Counted from the first letter of the stretch, positions 32,958 to 41,901 are shown. The stretch is DNA of 47,295 bases from Paramagnetospirillum caucaseum (GCF_000342045.1 NZ_AONQ01000035.1:1-47295), one strand, 5' to 3'. Translations and numbers: made by a program. The notes: generated from the letters alone by a model not told the origin.

Positions 32958-33632
32958 ATGAGCATCCCCGCCGCCCTTTACAAGGCCTTCGCCCAACTGA
33001 GCGATCCGCGCCTGCGCCGTATCCTCAAGATGGGCGTGGCGGCGGCGCTGGCCTGCTGGGTCGGGCTGGCCCTGGCGGCGGCGGCGGTGCTGCGCAACGT
33101 GCGCTGGTTCGAGAACTCCTGGGCCGAGACGGGGGCCGACGCCGCGCTGGGGCTGACGGCGCTGGTGCTGCCCATGCTGTTCTTCTCGGCGGTGGCCACC
33201 TTCGTCATGAGCTTCTGGCTCGACGACGTGGCCGACATCGTCGAGGCGGAGCACTATCCCGGCCTCGGTCCGGCGCGGCAGATGGGCTGGGGGGAAATCC
33301 TCGGCCTGGCCTCGCGCTTCCTGCTGGCGATGGTGCTGGTCACCATGGTGGCGGCGCCGTTCTATCTGGCGCTGCTGTTCTTCGGGCTGGGCATCATCCT
33401 CAACTACGCGGTCAACGGCTACCTGCTGGGCCGCGAGTATTTCGAGATGGTGGCGGCGCGGCGCCTCGAGCCCGCCGCCATGCGCGGAGCGTTCCGCAAC
33501 AATCTCGGGCGGCTGTGGCTGTGCGGCGCGGTGATCAACCTGCTGTTCCAGATTCCGCTGCTCAACCTCACTGCCCCGGTGGTGGCCGCCGCGTTCATGA
33601 CCCACGTCTTCCAGTCGCTGAGGAAAGAATGA
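32958..33632 (+). CDS. EI24/CysZ-like membrane protein
   Basis: 224 aa with about four membrane segments: MGVAAALACWVGLALAAAA, LGLTALVLPMLFFSAVATFV, the long hydrophobic LLAMVLVTMVAAPFYLALLF, and LCGAVINLLFQIPLLNLTAPVVAAAF. The family motifs ILNYAVNGYLLGREYFEMVA (about 150-170) and RRLEPAAMRGAFRNN are clear. EI24-domain proteins include the sulfate permease CysZ, but alphaproteobacterial members are uncharacterised. The stop overlaps the ATG of the following lipoprotein gene (ATGA), indicating coupled translation. Confidence 0.85.
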   Translation: MSIPAALYKAFAQLSDPRLRRILKMGVAAALACWVGLALAAAAVLRNVRWFENSWAETGADAALGLTALVLPMLFFSAVATFVMSFWLDDVADIVEAEHYPGLGPARQMGWGEILGLASRFLLAMVLVTMVAAPFYLALLFFGLGIILNYAVNGYLLGREYFEMVAARRLEPAAMRGAFRNNLGRLWLCGAVINLLFQIPLLNLTAPVVAAAFMTHVFQSLRKE

Positions 33633-34049
33633 TCAGGCGTTTTGCTTCGGCTTTGCTCCTGCTCCTGATGGCCGCCTGCAACGGCGCCGGGGGCTCGGCC
33701 ACGGGGGGCGGCCCGGTCACCGGCGCGCCGGGCGCCGAGAACGAGGAGCAACTGGCGCTGATGACGCCGCCCGCTCCCGGCACCATGGCGCCGTCGGCCC
33801 TGAAGGGCATGAGCGCCGGCGCCGTCCGGCGGGCCCTGGGCAAGCCCGGGCTTCATCCGCCGCGACCCGCCGGCCGAGATCTGGCAGTACCGGGTCAAGG
33901 CCTGCACGCTGGACCTGTTTCTCTACGAGGAGAAGGGGCGCATGGTCGTGGCCCACTATGCGGTGCGCGCCCCCAATGGCGGTTTCATGGGCGACGTGGC
34001 CTGCCTGGACGAGGTCCTGGCGCGCCGCGACGGCATGCCGGTCAGCTAG
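33629..34049 (+). pseudogene. Lipoprotein gene broken by a +1 frameshift
   Basis: ATG 33629 starts a lipoprotein: MIRRFASALLLLLMAACNG, with lipobox Cys17. The frame continues to VRRALGKPG. Then, at the CCCGGG stretch 33845-33850, the coding continues one base out of frame as FIRRDPPAEIWQYRVKACT..., reading on to the stop at 34047-34049. This second part has conserved domain character (WQYR...CTLDLFLYEE, then VAHYAVRAP) of small alphaproteobacterial lipoproteins with a SmpA-like fold. Total length (421 bases, 3n+1) fits one extra base. In the zero frame the translation becomes Pro/Gly/Arg-rich noise. It may be a true mutation or a sequencing error. Confidence 0.75.
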
Positions 34050-34072
34050 GCGGGGCGGTGTCGCCAAAGCAA

Positions 34073-34102
34073 AAGACCCACTCCTGGTCAGGGGCGGGTC
34101 TT
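34073..34102 (-). terminator. Terminator after tRNA-Arg (minus) and the lipoprotein gene (plus)
   Basis: AAGACCC (34073-34079) and GGGTCTT (34096-34102) with partial inner pairing. On the minus strand TTTTGCTTT follows. Confidence 0.65.
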
Positions 34103-34135
34103 GTTGGCTAAGGGCTTGTAAAGCTTTAAGGAAAG

Positions 34136-34212
34136 TGGCGCGCCCGGAAGGAATCGAACCTCCAACCCCCAGATTCGTAGTCTGGTGCTCTATCCAATTG
34201 AGCTACGGGCGC
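34136..34212 (-). tRNA. tRNA-Arg(ACG)
   Basis: Complete 77-base cloverleaf on the minus strand, including an encoded CCA. The acceptor stem is GCGCCCG/CGGGCGC, the D-arm GCTCAATTGGATAGAGC. The anticodon arm is CAGAC-TACGAAT-type with anticodon ACG, and the T-arm has GGTTCGATTCC. The A at position 34 would be edited to inosine by TadA to read CGU, CGC and CGA. Confidence 0.97.
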
Positions 34213-34247
34213 ACTTTCCGTCGGGATGTCCCCCGGCGAGGACGCGG

Positions 34248-34276
34248 ACCATACACAAACCCCCGGCAGCCCGCAA
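34248..34276 (-). promoter_or_regulatory. tRNA-Arg promoter
   Basis: On the minus strand: TTGCGG (34276-34271), 17 bases, TATGGT (34253-34248), 36 bases before the tRNA 5' end. Confidence 0.65.
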
Positions 34277-34493
34277 GCGTGAATTTTCACCGCTGGAAAA
34301 ACCGCAAAACCCTGTGGACTCGGGCCTTGCGAATGTACCACTTATCGAAATGCGTACTTGTGGCGGGATGGGCATTTGCGTAAAATCCGCCCCAAAGTTT
34401 GCGGGGGCAATCTGGACATTCATTCGTGGATTACAGAAGTCCGCTCCCGCCGGTACTTGTCCGAACTGGCGACCCAAAGGATCAGCAATCCCC

Positions 34494-35591
34494 ATGGCCC
34501 TGAAAAAGACCCATGCCGCCGCCCTGTGCGCGGTCCTCCTGGCAAGCGGATGCTCGTTTGCCGAGGACGTGCTGTTTCCGACCTCGGGAACCGTCGCTCC
34601 CGCCCAAGGCGAGGGTGTGGCCGGCGAGGTCCCGCCCGCCATGGGAACCGGCAGTTATGAGCCCATCGGCGTGACCGCCGGCTCGCCCACCGGCACCTTC
34701 GTCGGCGGCAAGGTCATGGCGCTGCGTGCCGACCTCCAGGCACTGCAGGCGACCCTGGCCCGCCAGAACCAGTCGCTGCAGCAGATCAGGAACGAGACCG
34801 TCCAGGATTCGCAGCGCTATCACGGCACCGTCGCCGCCATCAACGCCCGGCTGCAGGTGGGCACCACCCCCGGCAACCCGGTGCTGACCCAGCAGTGGAA
34901 CGCCGCCCAGGGCGAACTGGACCGCATCACCGACGACGTGCTGAAGATGAACCGCCTGACCAACGACGTGACCGCGTCGTCGACCATGGCCGGCTTCCTG
35001 CTGGATTCCGTGCGCTCGGCCCGCTCGCTGTCCGGCGCCGTGGACGAGGATCACCGCCAGTTGCGCATCCTCGAGGACGAGACCAACCGCACCGTGGTGA
35101 TGGTCGAGCGCCTGCTGTCCGAGCTGACCAGCGATTCCATCCGCCAGCAGCAGTACGTCGCCTCGGAGAAGCAGAACCTCAACACCCTGGCGCTGGGCAT
35201 CAAGAACGGCGCCCTGTTCGCCGGCGGCCTGACCTCGCGGGTCAACGCCAGCTACGAGAGCACCGGCCCGGCCCGCACCCTGGCCTCGGGCGAGGCCCCG
35301 CTGGTGACCATCCGCTTCGACAAGCCCAACGTGAATTACGAGCCGGCGCTTTATGCCGCCATCAAGAGCGCGCTGGACCGCCGTCCCAGCGCCACCTTCG
35401 ACGTGGTTGCCGTGTCGCCGGTGGGCAACACCCCCGGCACCCAGGCCCTGGCCGCCACCAACGCCAAGCGCAACGCCGATTCGGTGCTGCGTTCGCTGAC
35501 CAACATGAACCTGCCGGCCAGCCGGGTGCGGACCTCGTCCACCACCAGCCCGGCGGTGGCGGGCGGCGAGGTGCAGGTCTTCGTGCGCTAA
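34494..35591 (+). CDS. Lipoprotein with coiled-coil and OmpA-like C-terminal domain
   Basis: 365 aa. The signal peptide ALCAVLLASGC has lipobox Cys20. After a Pro/Gly-rich spacer comes a long helical part (about 75-245), with ALRADLQALQATLARQNQSL and VVMVERLLSELTSDSIRQQQ suggesting coiled coil. The C-terminal domain (about 265-365) has VTIRFDKPNVNYEPALYAAI and NAKRNADSVLRSLTNMNLPA, then VQVFVR. It resembles a degenerate OmpA-type peptidoglycan-binding module. It is conserved in Rhodospirillales as far as I recall, but without an assigned role; an envelope scaffold is plausible. ATG 34494 is fixed by the signal peptide. Confidence 0.75.
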   Translation: MALKKTHAAALCAVLLASGCSFAEDVLFPTSGTVAPAQGEGVAGEVPPAMGTGSYEPIGVTAGSPTGTFVGGKVMALRADLQALQATLARQNQSLQQIRNETVQDSQRYHGTVAAINARLQVGTTPGNPVLTQQWNAAQGELDRITDDVLKMNRLTNDVTASSTMAGFLLDSVRSARSLSGAVDEDHRQLRILEDETNRTVVMVERLLSELTSDSIRQQQYVASEKQNLNTLALGIKNGALFAGGLTSRVNASYESTGPARTLASGEAPLVTIRFDKPNVNYEPALYAAIKSALDRRPSATFDVVAVSPVGNTPGTQALAATNAKRNADSVLRSLTNMNLPASRVRTSSTTSPAVAGGEVQVFVR

Positions 35592-35615
35592 GCCGGTTCC
35601 ATCGGACAAGACGGA

Positions 35616-35644
35616 AGCCCCGGGCCGATGGCCCGGGGCTTTTT
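35616..35644 (+). terminator. Strong terminator after the coiled-coil lipoprotein gene
   Basis: AGCCCCGGGCC (35616-35626), loop GAT, GGCCCGGGGCT (35630-35640), then TTTT. Confidence 0.93.
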
Positions 35645-35703
35645 GTTTGGGACGGGGCAGCGTGGGCTGTCGCCCATACCCGCCTGGGGCCGATGGCCCG
35701 GGA

Positions 35704-36186
35704 TCACTCCCGGGGCATGGCCAGGGCGTCGGGCAGCAGGCCGTCGAGGATCAGTTCCTCGACCATGCCCTCGACGATGCCGCGGGCCAGGCGCGAGGCG
35801 CCGGCGCTGCCCAGCATCATGTTGAAATAGGGCAGCATCAGCTCGGTGGTACGCACCCATTCCACCGGCTGGCCGCGCAGGTTGCGCTTGGCCGGCGAGA
35901 CGGTGTTGATGTGGGCCAGGGCCAGTTCCTGCAGGGTGGTCTTCAGCATGCCTTCGAGGGTGTTCTTCTCCAGCAGCAGCTGATATTGCGGGTTGTCGCG
36001 CTCGCGCGCCGCCCAGGAGGGATCGGTGGCCGGCGCGGCGACAGGATTTCCGTCCAACTGCTCGACCGCCTTGGCGACCATGCGCGCCGCCGCCAGCTCT
36101 TCCTCCTCGGTGCAGCCGTTGACGGTGGTCATGGCCATCAGCGCCCGCAGGCGGGCCAACCCCCTGGCGCGGTCGTCGTTGTTCAT
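35704..36186 (-). CDS. Uncharacterised protein with DUF2786-like N-terminus
   Basis: 160 aa, soluble. The N-terminal helix pair RLRALMAMTTVNGCTEEEEL then AAARMVAKAVEQL (about 13-45) resembles DUF2786, a small domain found in phage and bacterial proteins. The middle has QYQLLLEKNTLEGMLKTTLQ. The C-terminal half has WVRTTELMLPYFNMMLGSAG and ARGIVEGMVEELILDGLLPD, which look like packing helices. I see no catalytic or metal motif. It is flanked by convergent and divergent genes, so is probably monocistronic. Confidence 0.6.
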   Translation of the reverse strand: MNNDDRARGLARLRALMAMTTVNGCTEEEELAAARMVAKAVEQLDGNPVAAPATDPSWAARERDNPQYQLLLEKNTLEGMLKTTLQELALAHINTVSPAKRNLRGQPVEWVRTTELMLPYFNMMLGSAGASRLARGIVEGMVEELILDGLLPDALAMPRE

Positions 36187-36359
36187 GGCGCTGCCCTCGC
36201 GATCATCGGCAAAGTCTATGCCCGCCCCCGCCCTTCTGTCGATGGCGAAGGACGGTGGTTGAGGTATGGGGTCAAGGTGATTACCTGATATACGCCTTCG
36301 AGAGTGACTCGGACGCCGAACACGAATAAAGTCGTATCGTAAAGGCTGGGGTGGCAGGC

Positions 36360-36698
36360 ATGCGTAACGATAGGATTCTCGAGCGCAAAGTCTTTTATGC
36401 CGGGGCGAAGATCTTCAATGAAGGTGACAGCGGCGATCGCGCCTATCTGATCCAGGACGGGCAGGTGGAGATCATCAAGCACGGCATGACGCTGGCGACC
36501 ATCGGCAAGGGCGAGCTGTTCGGTGAAATGGCCCTGGTGGACGACCAGCCGCGCATGGCCACCGCCAAGGCGCTGTCCGACGTGTCGTGCATCATCATCT
36601 CGCGCGATACCTTCCGCGAGAAGCTGGCCAAGGCCGACCCGTTCATCCGCGGCCTGCTCAACATCTTCGTGCGCAACATCCGCAACCTGACCCGCTGA
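36360..36698 (+). CDS. Single-domain cyclic nucleotide-binding protein
   Basis: 112 aa consisting only of a cNMP-binding beta barrel. The phosphate-binding cassette GELFGEMALVDDQPRMATA (about 51-69) keeps the Gly-Glu and the Arg that contacts the cyclic phosphate. KIFNEGDSGDRAYLIQDGQV (about 17-36) is the front of the barrel. The tail IRGLLNIFVRNIRNLTR is the start of the family's C-helix. There is no DNA-binding or enzymatic domain, so it may act on a partner protein. A GTG at 36351 with AAAGG before it is an alternative start. It lies seven bases upstream of the ratA-like gene. Confidence 0.85.
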   Translation: MRNDRILERKVFYAGAKIFNEGDSGDRAYLIQDGQVEIIKHGMTLATIGKGELFGEMALVDDQPRMATAKALSDVSCIIISRDTFREKLAKADPFIRGLLNIFVRNIRNLTR

Positions 36699-36705
36699 GT
36701 CCGCC

Positions 36706-37149
36706 ATGCATGCCTTGAAGGGCGGCTGGCGCATCGACGTGCCCCGCCACACGCCGGAGGAGCTTTACGCCCTGGCGGTGGACATCGAATCCTATCCCCG
36801 CTTCCTGCCCTGGTGCCAGCAGGCCCGCATCCGGGCACGCGACGGCGACCGCATCGAGGTGGACAACCTGTTCGGCCTGGGGCCCATGCAGGCCCGCTTC
36901 ACCTCCCAGGCCCTGGAGGAACCGCCGGAGCGCCTGACCATCACCTCCCAGGACGGCCCGTTCCGCCGTTTCCGGCTGATCTGGGAGTTCGCGCCCCTGG
37001 GCGAGGAGGGCTGCCGGGTCGAGGCCAGCTACAAGATGGAACTGCGCTCGCCCATGCTGCACTCCATGGCCGCCATGACCCTGCCGGCCATGGAGCACAA
37101 GGTGGTGCGGAACTTCAAGGAGCGCATCCGCCGGGTCTACGGGCGGTAG
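36706..37149 (+). CDS. RatA/COQ10-like START-domain protein
   Basis: 147 aa SRPBCC (helix-grip) protein. The family opening is EELYALAVDIESYPRFLPWC (about 18-37), followed by FGLGPMQARFTSQALEEPPE and LIWEFAPLGEEGCRVEASYK, with FKERIRRVYGR at the end. Coq10 homologues bind ubiquinone and support its biosynthesis and use, and E. coli RatA was described as inhibiting ribosome association. In an alphaproteobacterium the quinone role is more likely (inference). It follows the cNMP-binding gene by seven bases. Confidence 0.88.
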   Translation: MHALKGGWRIDVPRHTPEELYALAVDIESYPRFLPWCQQARIRARDGDRIEVDNLFGLGPMQARFTSQALEEPPERLTITSQDGPFRRFRLIWEFAPLGEEGCRVEASYKMELRSPMLHSMAAMTLPAMEHKVVRNFKERIRRVYGR

Positions 37150-37150
37150 G

Positions 37151-37172
37151 GTGGGCGGGACGTCCGCGCTCC
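37151..37172. repeat. Dispersed hairpin repeat, half copy C
   Basis: GTGGGCG-GGA-CGTCCGC then GCTCC, 18 of 22 bases identical to the left half of copies A and B. Its A-T stem pair is replaced by G-C and two pairs become G.U, so the hairpin is preserved. Confidence 0.65.
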
Positions 37173-37247
37173 GGTACGGTGGCCAGCCCCGCCATTGAGG
37201 CGGCGGCCAAGCGGCCGGAGGGCCGCGCTGGGGCAGGGGAGCAAGCA

Positions 37248-37283
37248 TAAGAAAAGGCCCGGCACCTTGCGGTACCGGGCCTT
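37248..37283 (-). terminator. rpsA terminator
   Basis: AAGGCCCGG (37254-37262) and CCGGGCCTT (37275-37283), with a loop that can pair further (CACC/GGT). On the minus strand it is followed by TTTTCTT. It may also serve ratA from the other side. Confidence 0.85.
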
Positions 37284-37314
37284 CCCTATTAACGGCTCAG
37301 CCGGAAGAGGAGGA

Positions 37315-39012
37315 TTACTCCTTCTCCTGGGCCTTGCGCATGGCGGCACCCAGGATGTCGCCCAGCGAGGCGCCCGAGTCGGACGAACCGTACTCGGCCA
37401 TGGCCTGCTTCTCTTCCTCGACCTCGCGCGCCTTCACCGACAGGGTGATCTTGCGCGCCGCCTTCTCGAAGGCGGTGATCTTGGCGTCGAGCTTCTCGCC
37501 GACCGCGAAGCGCTCGGGGCGCTGCTCGGAACGTTCACGCGACAGCTCGGACTTGCGGATGAAGCCGGTCATGCCCTCGACGGTGACTTCCAGGCCGTTC
37601 TCGGTGACCTGGGTCACGGTGCAGGTGACCACGTCGCCCTTCTTGATGGACGCCACGGCGTCCTGATAGGGGTCGGCGCCCAGCTGCTTGATGCCGAGGC
37701 TGATGCGCTCCTTCTCGACGTCGACGTCGAGAACCTTGGCCTTGACCACGTCGCCCTTCTTGAAGTTCTGGATGGCCTGCTCGCCGGGAGTCGCCCAATC
37801 CAGATCCGACAGATGGACCATGCCGTCGATATCGCCGGGCAGGCCGATGAACAGGCCGAACTCGGTGATGTTCTTGATCTCGCCTTCGACCAGGGTGCCC
37901 TGGGGGAAGCGGTCCAGGAACCCTTCCCACGGGTTGTTCATGGTCTGCTTGAGGCCCAGGCTGATGCGGCGCTTCTGGGGATCCACGTCCAGCACCATGA
38001 CCTCGACTTCCTGCGAAGTGGAGACGATCTTGCCGGGGTGGACGTTCTTCTTGGTCCACGACATCTCGGAGACGTGCACCAGACCCTCGACACCGGGCTC
38101 CAGCTCGACGAACGCGCCGTAGTCGGTGATGTTGGTGACGCGGCCGGAGAACTTGGCGTTGACCGGGTACTTGGCCTCGACACCCTCCCACGGATCGGCG
38201 TCAAGCTGCTTGATGCCGAGCGAGATGCGCTGGGTTTCCGGGTTGAAGCGGATGACCTGGACCTTGACGGTCTGGCCGATGTGCAGCGCCTCGGACGGGT
38301 GGTTGATGCGCTTCCAGGCGATGTCGGTGACGTGCAGCAGGCCGTCGACGCCGCCCAGGTCCACGAACGCACCGTAATCGGTGATGTTCTTGACCACGCC
38401 CTCGAGGATCTGGCCTTCCTTGAGGTTCTCGATCAGCTCGGAACGCTGCTCGGCGCGGGTCTCTTCCAGCACGGCGCGGCGGGACACCACGATGTTGCCG
38501 CGCGAACGGTCCATCTTGAGGATCTGGAAGGGCTGGGGGGTGCCCAGCAGCGGGGTGATGTCGCGCACGGGGCGGATGTCGACCTGGCTGCCCGGCAGGA
38601 ACGCCACGGCGCCCGACAGATCGACGGTGAAGCCGCCCTTGACGCGGCCGAAGATCACGCCGGTGACGCGCTGCTGCGCCTCGAACGACTTCTCCAGCAG
38701 GGTCCAGGCTTCCTCGCGCTTGGCCTTCTCACGGCTGAGGACAACCTCGCCGTTGCGGTCTTCATAGCGCTCGACGAACACGTCGACCTGGTCGCCGGCC
38801 TTGATGTCGGCGGCGCGGCCGGCGGTGGCGAATTCCTTCAGGGGGACGCGGCCCTCGGACTTGAGGCCCACGTCGATCACGGCGCAGTCGCCATCAACCT
38901 CGACGATGGTGCCGGTGATCACCGAGCCTTCGAACGAGCCGCCCACACCGAGGGTCTCGTCCAGCAGGGCGGCGAAATCGTCGACGGCCTGCGCAATAGC
39001 GGTATTGGTCAT
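37315..39012 (-). CDS. rpsA: 30S ribosomal protein S1
   Basis: 565 aa with six S1/OB repeats, starting at about residues 32, 118, 203, 288, 375 and 462. The recognisable repeat cores are GVVKNITDYGAFVDLGGVDG, GRVTNITDYGAFVELEPGVE and GEIKNITEFGLFIGLPGDID. The first two repeats bind the ribosome and the others mRNA. It is required for translation initiation of structured mRNAs. It is last in the minus order aroA-cmk-rpsA, common in proteobacteria, and is separated from cmk by 140 bases with a terminator-like hairpin, so it has its own promoter as well. AAAGGAAC precedes ATG 39012. Confidence 0.98.
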   Translation of the reverse strand: MTNTAIAQAVDDFAALLDETLGVGGSFEGSVITGTIVEVDGDCAVIDVGLKSEGRVPLKEFATAGRAADIKAGDQVDVFVERYEDRNGEVVLSREKAKREEAWTLLEKSFEAQQRVTGVIFGRVKGGFTVDLSGAVAFLPGSQVDIRPVRDITPLLGTPQPFQILKMDRSRGNIVVSRRAVLEETRAEQRSELIENLKEGQILEGVVKNITDYGAFVDLGGVDGLLHVTDIAWKRINHPSEALHIGQTVKVQVIRFNPETQRISLGIKQLDADPWEGVEAKYPVNAKFSGRVTNITDYGAFVELEPGVEGLVHVSEMSWTKKNVHPGKIVSTSQEVEVMVLDVDPQKRRISLGLKQTMNNPWEGFLDRFPQGTLVEGEIKNITEFGLFIGLPGDIDGMVHLSDLDWATPGEQAIQNFKKGDVVKAKVLDVDVEKERISLGIKQLGADPYQDAVASIKKGDVVTCTVTQVTENGLEVTVEGMTGFIRKSELSRERSEQRPERFAVGEKLDAKITAFEKAARKITLSVKAREVEEEKQAMAEYGSSDSGASLGDILGAAMRKAQEKE

Positions 39013-39098
39013 TGTTGGGGAAGTTCCTTTCGTATCGTGTCTTTCCGGCCTGCCGGTTGAATCCGGCGGTCTTTGGGTAAAAAGAGGACGTTTCTCGA

Positions 39099-39133
39099 AA
39101 AACAAAACCACCGCCCAGGACTCGCCCGGGCGG
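39099..39133 (-). terminator. cmk terminator
   Basis: On the minus strand CCGCCC (39133-39128) pairs with GGGCGG (39116-39111), followed by TGGTTTTGTTTTT. Confidence 0.7.
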
Positions 39134-39152
39134 CGTCAGCTTGCTCTAAACG

Positions 39153-39791
39153 CTACCGTTTGGGGCCAATGATCTCGAGCGCGGCGGCGAAAGCCTGATC
39201 GGCGTCGAGGTCGGACGTATCCAGTACGGCGGCATCCTGGGCCGGGATCAGCGGGGCGACCGCGCGGTTGCTGTCGCGCTCGTCGCGTTCCCGCATGTCG
39301 GCCAGGACGGTGCCGTATATAGCCCCCAGGCCCTTTTCCTGCAACTCTTTCAGCCGCCGCTCGGCCCTTTTTTCCACGCTGGCCGTGACGAACAGCTTCA
39401 CGCCCGCCTCGGGGCAGACCACGGTGCCGATGTCGCGGCCATCGAGCACGGCGCCCTTGCCGCCCGGCGGAAAGGCGGCGAAGCGGCGCTGGAAGTCGAG
39501 CAAAGCGGTGCGGACGCCGGGAATGGCCGCCACTTTCGAGGCCGCCTGGGCCGCCTCGTCGATGCGCAGGTCATCGGCGGCCAGATCGGCGGGAGAGAGG
39601 TCCCGGGCGGCCTGCTCGGCCAGGGGAATATCGGCAGGGTCGAGGCCGGCGCGGGCCAGCTTCATGCCGACGGCGCGGTAGATCAGGCCGGTGTCGAGAT
39701 AGTCGAAGCCCAGCCGGGCGGCCAGACGCCGCGCCAGGGTTCCCTTGCCGGCGGCGGCCGGTCCGTCGATGGCGATGATGGTAGTGGTCAT
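39153..39791 (-). CDS. cmk: Cytidylate kinase
   Basis: 212 aa. P-loop [17 protein letters not shown] (about 8-24), the CMP-binding [12 protein letters not shown] (about 31-42), [19 protein letters not shown] (about 111-129) and the lid segment [17 protein letters not shown] (about 166-182), with the Arg residues of the family. It phosphorylates CMP and dCMP. It sits between aroA and rpsA, as in many proteobacteria. Its start ATG 39791 lies next to a dispersed repeat that fills the 140-base gap to the aroA stop. Confidence 0.96.
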   Translation of the reverse strand: MTTTIIAIDGPAAAGKGTLARRLAARLGFDYLDTGLIYRAVGMKLARAGLDPADIPLAEQAARDLSPADLAADDLRIDEAAQAASKVAAIPGVRTALLDFQRRFAAFPPGGKGAVLDGRDIGTVVCPEAGVKLFVTASVEKRAERRLKELQEKGLGAIYGTVLADMRERDERDSNRAVAPLIPAQDAAVLDTSDLDADQAFAAALEIIGPKR

Positions 39792-39795
39792 ATGC

Positions 39796-39835
39796 TGTCC
39801 CTCAGACGCCGGGCGTTCGCTCCGCTCACTTGGCT
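39796..39835. repeat. Dispersed GC-rich repeat, copy 2 (TGTCCCTCAG-type)
   Basis: TGTCCCTCAGACGCCGGGCG...CTTGGCT, matching 4533-4574. The sequence continues to about 39930 with repeated CGCTCCGC units. Confidence 0.55.
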
Positions 39836-39931
39836 TACGCTCCGCTATGCGTTCTTCGCTGCGCTCCAAACCCGCTCCGCGGGGCCTCAACGGCCCAGTC
39901 GCTCGCAGGCTCGCTCCAGTGCGGCCGTTTT

Positions 39932-41263
39932 CTACTCCACCACCTCGATCTTCGCCCCCAGGCCGTTCATCAGCTGGACGAAGGCGGGGAAGCTGGTGTC
40001 GATGGCCTCGGCATCGTCCACCCTGACAGGCCGGGCCGAGGCCATGCCCATCACCAGGAAGGACATGGCGATGCGGTGGTCGAAATGGGTGGCGACGGTG
40101 GCGTCGCCGTCGGGAATGCGCCCCGTCCCGTGGACGATGAGGGAATCCCGCTCCTCCTCCACTGCCGCGCCGCAGGCAGCCAGCCCGCGCGCCATGGCGG
40201 CCAGGCGGTCGCTTTCCTTGACCCGCAGTTCACCCAGACCCCGCATGCGGGTGGTGCCCTCGGCAAAGGCGGCGGCGACGGCCAGGATGGGGTATTCGTC
40301 GATCATGGACGGCGCACGCTCGGCTGGCACGTCCACGCCCTTGAGGCGCGAAGAGCGCACCACCAGATCGGCCACCGGCTCGCCCGCCTGGTCGCGGGGA
40401 TTGTCGAAGCGGATGTCGGCGCCCATCTCCAGCAGGGTCTGGTAAAGCCCGGTGCGCAAGGGGTTGGTGCCGATGCCGGGCAGGCGGATCTCCGAGCCCT
40501 CCACCAGCAGGGCGGCGACCACCGGGAAGGCAGCGGAGGAGGGGTCGGCGGGCACCTGCACCGGACGGCCGGTCAGTTCGGGAAAGCCCGCCACGGTGAT
40601 GGCGCGGCCGCCGCCCTCGGCATCCTCGACCCGCACGGTGGCGCCGAAATTCCTGAGCATCAGCTCGGTGTGGTCGCGGGTGGCTTCCCGCTCGATCACC
40701 GTGGTCTCGCCGGCGGTGTTGAGGCCGGCCAGCATGATGGCCGACTTCACCTGGGCCGAGGCCACCGGTAATTCGTAGGTGATGGGGGTGGGCTGGGCCG
40801 TGCCGGTCACCGCCAGGGGCAGCCGGCCGCCGTCGCGGCTGACGAAGCGGGCGCCCATGCGGGTCAGGGGGTCGATCACCCGGCGCATGGGCCGCGAGCG
40901 CAAAGACCCGTCGCCGGTGAAGAACGTGGTGAAGGGGTGGGTGGCCACCAGGCCCATCAACAGCCGCGCCCCGGTGCCGGAATTACCCATGTCAAGGATG
41001 TCGGAAGGCTCCATCAGCCCGCCGCCGCCGCGCCCGAACAGCCGCCACGAGCCATCGTCGCGCCGTTCGACCTCGGCGCCCAGCGCCCGCATGCAGGCGG
41101 CGGTGCGCAAAACATCGTCGCCTTCCAGCAGGCCGGTGACCACGCTTTCGCCCACCGCCAGGGCGCCCAGCATCAGGGCGCGGTGCGAGATGGACTTGTC
41201 CCCGGGGACACGCGCCGAACCGGCCAACGGCGAGGCCCGACGGGATGAAAGCGGCTTGGCCAT
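39932..41263 (-). CDS. aroA: 3-phosphoshikimate 1-carboxyvinyltransferase (EPSP synthase), class II-like
   Basis: 443 aa. It follows the class II (Agrobacterium CP4-like) pattern: [17 protein letters not shown] (about 20-36), [40 protein letters not shown] (about 330-349), [16 protein letters not shown] and [13 protein letters not shown]. The loop that is GNAATGCR in CP4 reads GNSGTGAR (93-100), with Gly96 in place of the CP4 Ala100. It makes EPSP from shikimate-3-phosphate and phosphoenolpyruvate. AGGAG lies just upstream of ATG 41263. It is divergent from the FYDLN gene. Confidence 0.96.
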   Translation of the reverse strand: MAKPLSSRRASPLAGSARVPGDKSISHRALMLGALAVGESVVTGLLEGDDVLRTAACMRALGAEVERRDDGSWRLFGRGGGGLMEPSDILDMGNSGTGARLLMGLVATHPFTTFFTGDGSLRSRPMRRVIDPLTRMGARFVSRDGGRLPLAVTGTAQPTPITYELPVASAQVKSAIMLAGLNTAGETTVIEREATRDHTELMLRNFGATVRVEDAEGGGRAITVAGFPELTGRPVQVPADPSSAAFPVVAALLVEGSEIRLPGIGTNPLRTGLYQTLLEMGADIRFDNPRDQAGEPVADLVVRSSRLKGVDVPAERAPSMIDEYPILAVAAAFAEGTTRMRGLGELRVKESDRLAAMARGLAACGAAVEEERDSLIVHGTGRIPDGDATVATHFDHRIAMSFLVMGMASARPVRVDDAEAIDTSFPAFVQLMNGLGAKIEVVE

Positions 41264-41449
41264 GATCACTCCTGAAAACCGGCGGCAAGGGCAAAAGCTG
41301 CCCGGCGAAGCTCTAGCACAGGCGGCATCGGCGTCATAGACCCGCGTGCCATGCTGCACCGCCCACGCTTTTTCGTTTTGACACAGGGTGGGGAACATGG
41401 CAAATGGCCCCTTTACCGGGTTCGAGTGACACGTTGAAGGAGGACGAAG

Positions 41450-41833
41450 GTGGCAAAGCCGGAATGGGGACAGAAGCGCACCTGCCAAAGCTGCGGATGC
41501 CGTTTCTATGACCTGACGCGCACTCCCATCGTCTGCCCCAAGTGCGGGTCGACGGTCGAGCCGGAGATGCCCTTCAAGGTGCGTCGCGGCAGCGCGGCAG
41601 CCGCGGAGAAGGCCGCCCCCGTGGCGGCGGCGGTGGTGCCCGTCGTGGCGGATATCGATGCCGATGATCTTCCGGTGGTCGATGACGAGGACGAAGCCAT
41701 CGACGGCGGCAGCGAGGGGGCCGACGACGACGAGAGCGGCCTGATCGAGGACGCCTCCGACCTGGGCGAGGACGACGACGACATGGCCGAGGTCATGGAG
41801 CACATGGACGAGGAGATCGAGGACGAGGTCTGA
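41450..41833 (+). CDS. TIGR02300 (FYDLN acid) zinc-ribbon protein
   Basis: 127 aa. The N-terminus has a zinc ribbon with CQSCG (about 12-16), [17 protein letters not shown] (about 18-34; the FYDL motif names the family), followed by a low-complexity acidic tail (about 65-127) with runs of Asp/Glu. The family is restricted to alphaproteobacteria and has no known function. The ribbon plus acidic tail suggests interaction with a basic protein or RNA polymerase (inference). GTG 41450 has AGGAGG seven bases before it. Position divergent from aroA is conserved in relatives. Confidence 0.93.
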   Translation: MAKPEWGQKRTCQSCGCRFYDLTRTPIVCPKCGSTVEPEMPFKVRRGSAAAAEKAAPVAAAVVPVVADIDADDLPVVDDEDEAIDGGSEGADDDESGLIEDASDLGEDDDDMAEVMEHMDEEIEDEV

Positions 41834-41842
41834 TCCGGCCTC

Positions 41843-41901
41843 ATGGTTTCCCGATTGGCGGGCGATGAATTTTTCGCTTGCAAGGCCATTCGGGAAACCA
41901 T
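41843..41901. other. Perfect 12-bp inverted repeat around the tRNA-Ala promoter
   Basis: ATGGTTTCCCGA (41843-41854) and TCGGGAAACCAT (41890-41901) with 35 bases between. The second arm overlaps the promoter spacer and the first base of the -10 of tRNA-Ala. Confidence 0.6.

Noticed and set aside
41378-41406. Promoter of the FYDLN gene (TTGACA at 41378-41383).
   Set aside because: The -35 is perfect, but at 17 bases only CAAATG stands at the -10 position, so I did not list it as a feature.
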